From Pseudomonadota bacterium (GTDB lineage: Bacteria; Pseudomonadota; Alphaproteobacteria; Rhizobiales; Beijerinckiaceae): a DNA stretch of 24,143 bases. The notes under the pieces are model-generated. The model was not told where the DNA came from, made no database searches, and worked only from the letters and a program-made list of their open reading frames with translations. Location of the stretch: the NCBI GenBank assembly GCA_023386155.1, contig JAEWKH010000027.1:1-24143 (forward strand), in the 5' to 3' direction. The position numbers and the translations under genes were made by a program. Positions 23,498 through 24,143 of this stretch are shown piece after piece. Numbering within the stretch: position 1 is the stretch's first letter; each line of letters begins with the position of its first letter.

Positions 23498-23658
23498 TCC
23501 CTCCCCCTTGCGGGGAGGGGTAGGGGTGGGGGTGGTTTGATTGAGTGAGCGGAGCATCCAGTAGTCAGACGCTGTAGCCGCCTTGTGCACTCTGAACGAG
23601 TTGCAGCGCTCCGACTTCTCAACCCCCACCCTCAATCCCTCCCCGCAAGGGGGAGGGA
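23498..23658. repeat. 160-bp inverted-repeat element after bolA
   Basis: The left arm TCCCTCCCCCTTGCGGGGAG with following GGGTGGGGGTGG (23498-23534) is mirrored by CCCCCACCC and CCCTCCCCGCAAGGGGGAGGGA (about 23622-23658). The arms can pair over about 30 bases and enclose about 90 bases with no gene. This CCCTCCCC-TTGCGGGGAGGG unit is a known-looking dispersed repeat of alphaproteobacteria, possibly mobilised like a MITE. It lies between the convergent bolA and thiolase genes and may end both transcripts. Confidence 0.75.
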
Positions 23659-23670
23659 AAAACTATCATG

Positions 23671-24143
23671 TCACTTGATCCGCTCGAGCACGCTCACGTA
23701 GTTCGCCACGGCCGCGCCGCCCATGTTGAAGATGCCGCCGAGCTTCGGGTTCCTCACCTGGATCCCGCCGGCCTCTTCGCAGAGCTGCATGGCGGAGAGC
23801 GCATGCATGGACACGCCGGTGGCCCCGATGGGGTGCCCCTTGGCCTTCAGGCCGCCCGAAGGATTGACCGGCAGCTTGCCGTCCCGCGCGGTCCAGCCTT
23901 CCTTGACCGCGACGGCGCCCTGGCCCGGAGGCGTCAGGCCCATGGCCTCGTATTCGATGAGCTCCGCGATGGTGAAGCAATCGTGGGTCTCGACGAAGGA
24001 CAGGTCGGTCAGGGCGATGCCGGCCTGGTCGAGCGCCCGCCGCCAAGCCTCAGCGCAGCCCTCGAACTGGATGATGTCCCGCTTCGACATGGGCAGGAAG
24101 TCCTGCGCGTGGGCCGTCGCCCGGAAGGCGACCGCGCGCTTCA
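23671..24143 (-). CDS. Acetyl-CoA acetyltransferase / SCP-x-type thiolase, C-terminal part
   Basis: The frame is open to the right edge, giving 157 residues of the C-terminal half (start outside the window). Motifs are AHAQDFLPMSKRDI, VETHDCFTIAELIEYEAMGL with the HDCF of SCP-x-type thiolases, NPSGGLKAKGHPIGATG with the catalytic His, and the final GGIFNMGGAAVANYVSVLERIK. Such enzymes cleave or form 3-ketoacyl-CoA. The HDCF form and absence of the usual CxGGG end point to the SCP2/acetyl-CoA acetyltransferase branch. The real substrate and partners are not visible. An internal ATG at 24090 is not the start. Confidence 0.92.
   Translation of the reverse strand, partial: KRAVAFRATAHAQDFLPMSKRDIIQFEGCAEAWRRALDQAGIALTDLSFVETHDCFTIAELIEYEAMGLTPPGQGAVAVKEGWTARDGKLPVNPSGGLKAKGHPIGATGVSMHALSAMQLCEEAGGIQVRNPKLGGIFNMGGAAVANYVSVLERIK

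Noticed and set aside
1..24143. CRISPR arrays, rRNA genes or complete insertion sequences
   Set aside because: No regularly spaced direct repeats, no rRNA-like sequence and no transposase were seen on either strand.

Overview
The window looks like a chromosomal segment of a GC-rich alphaproteobacterium of the order Hyphomicrobiales (Rhizobiales), probably near Methylobacteriaceae (Microvirga/Methylobacterium type). This is inferred from the gene set and order: RpoH2-type sigma factor, CarD, FdxA, S4-domain protein and Suv3-like helicase; L28; the Anbu/transglutaminase/alpha-E/ATP-grasp cluster; CobT, CobS, J-domain protein and BolA. The genus is a guess.

Positions 1-2750 are the decaying right-hand end of an integrated element inserted at the 3' end of a tRNA-Arg(CCT) gene (2752-2828, minus). 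From the tRNA leftwards: the tail of a tyrosine recombinase fused to a frameshifted remnant of a small excisionase-like gene; a stretch of consecutive hairpins; an FtsH-like M41 protease gene that has lost its ATPase core in frame and is frameshifted at its 3' end; a DUF6634-like gene; and, running off the left edge, the start of a zinc-ribbon protein that begins inside the window at 194.

Positions 2900-13500 are core genome. A small unknown protein is followed by a two-gene pair for exported proteins (a nuclease-fold protein with an altered active site, and an M48 lipoprotein protease). Next come rpoH, carD, and the operon helicase -> S4 protein -> fdxA, all on the minus strand, then a DUF3108 envelope protein divergent from rpmB. 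A likely EcfG-type promoter precedes rpoH, which would place it under the general stress response. Terminators are visible after carD, fdxA and rpmB, and a nested palindrome sits between the M48 gene and rpoH.

Positions 13492-18150 hold a queuosine-precursor-transporter-type membrane protein, convergent with a tight four-gene minus-strand operon: circularly permuted ATP-grasp (GTG start), alpha-E, transglutaminase-like protease and the proteasome-like peptidase Anbu. This is a recurrent bacterial cluster whose product or substrate is not known to me. It is the most biologically open system in the window.

Positions 18331-23482 hold the aerobic cobaltochelatase genes cobS and cobT, a TTG-started Tat-exported phytase-like esterase coupled to cobT, a J-domain protein with a Cys/His module, and divergent bolA. 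Two long inverted-repeat elements of a type scattered in such genomes lie in the gaps. The right edge cuts a thiolase of the SCP-x/acetyl-CoA acetyltransferase type.
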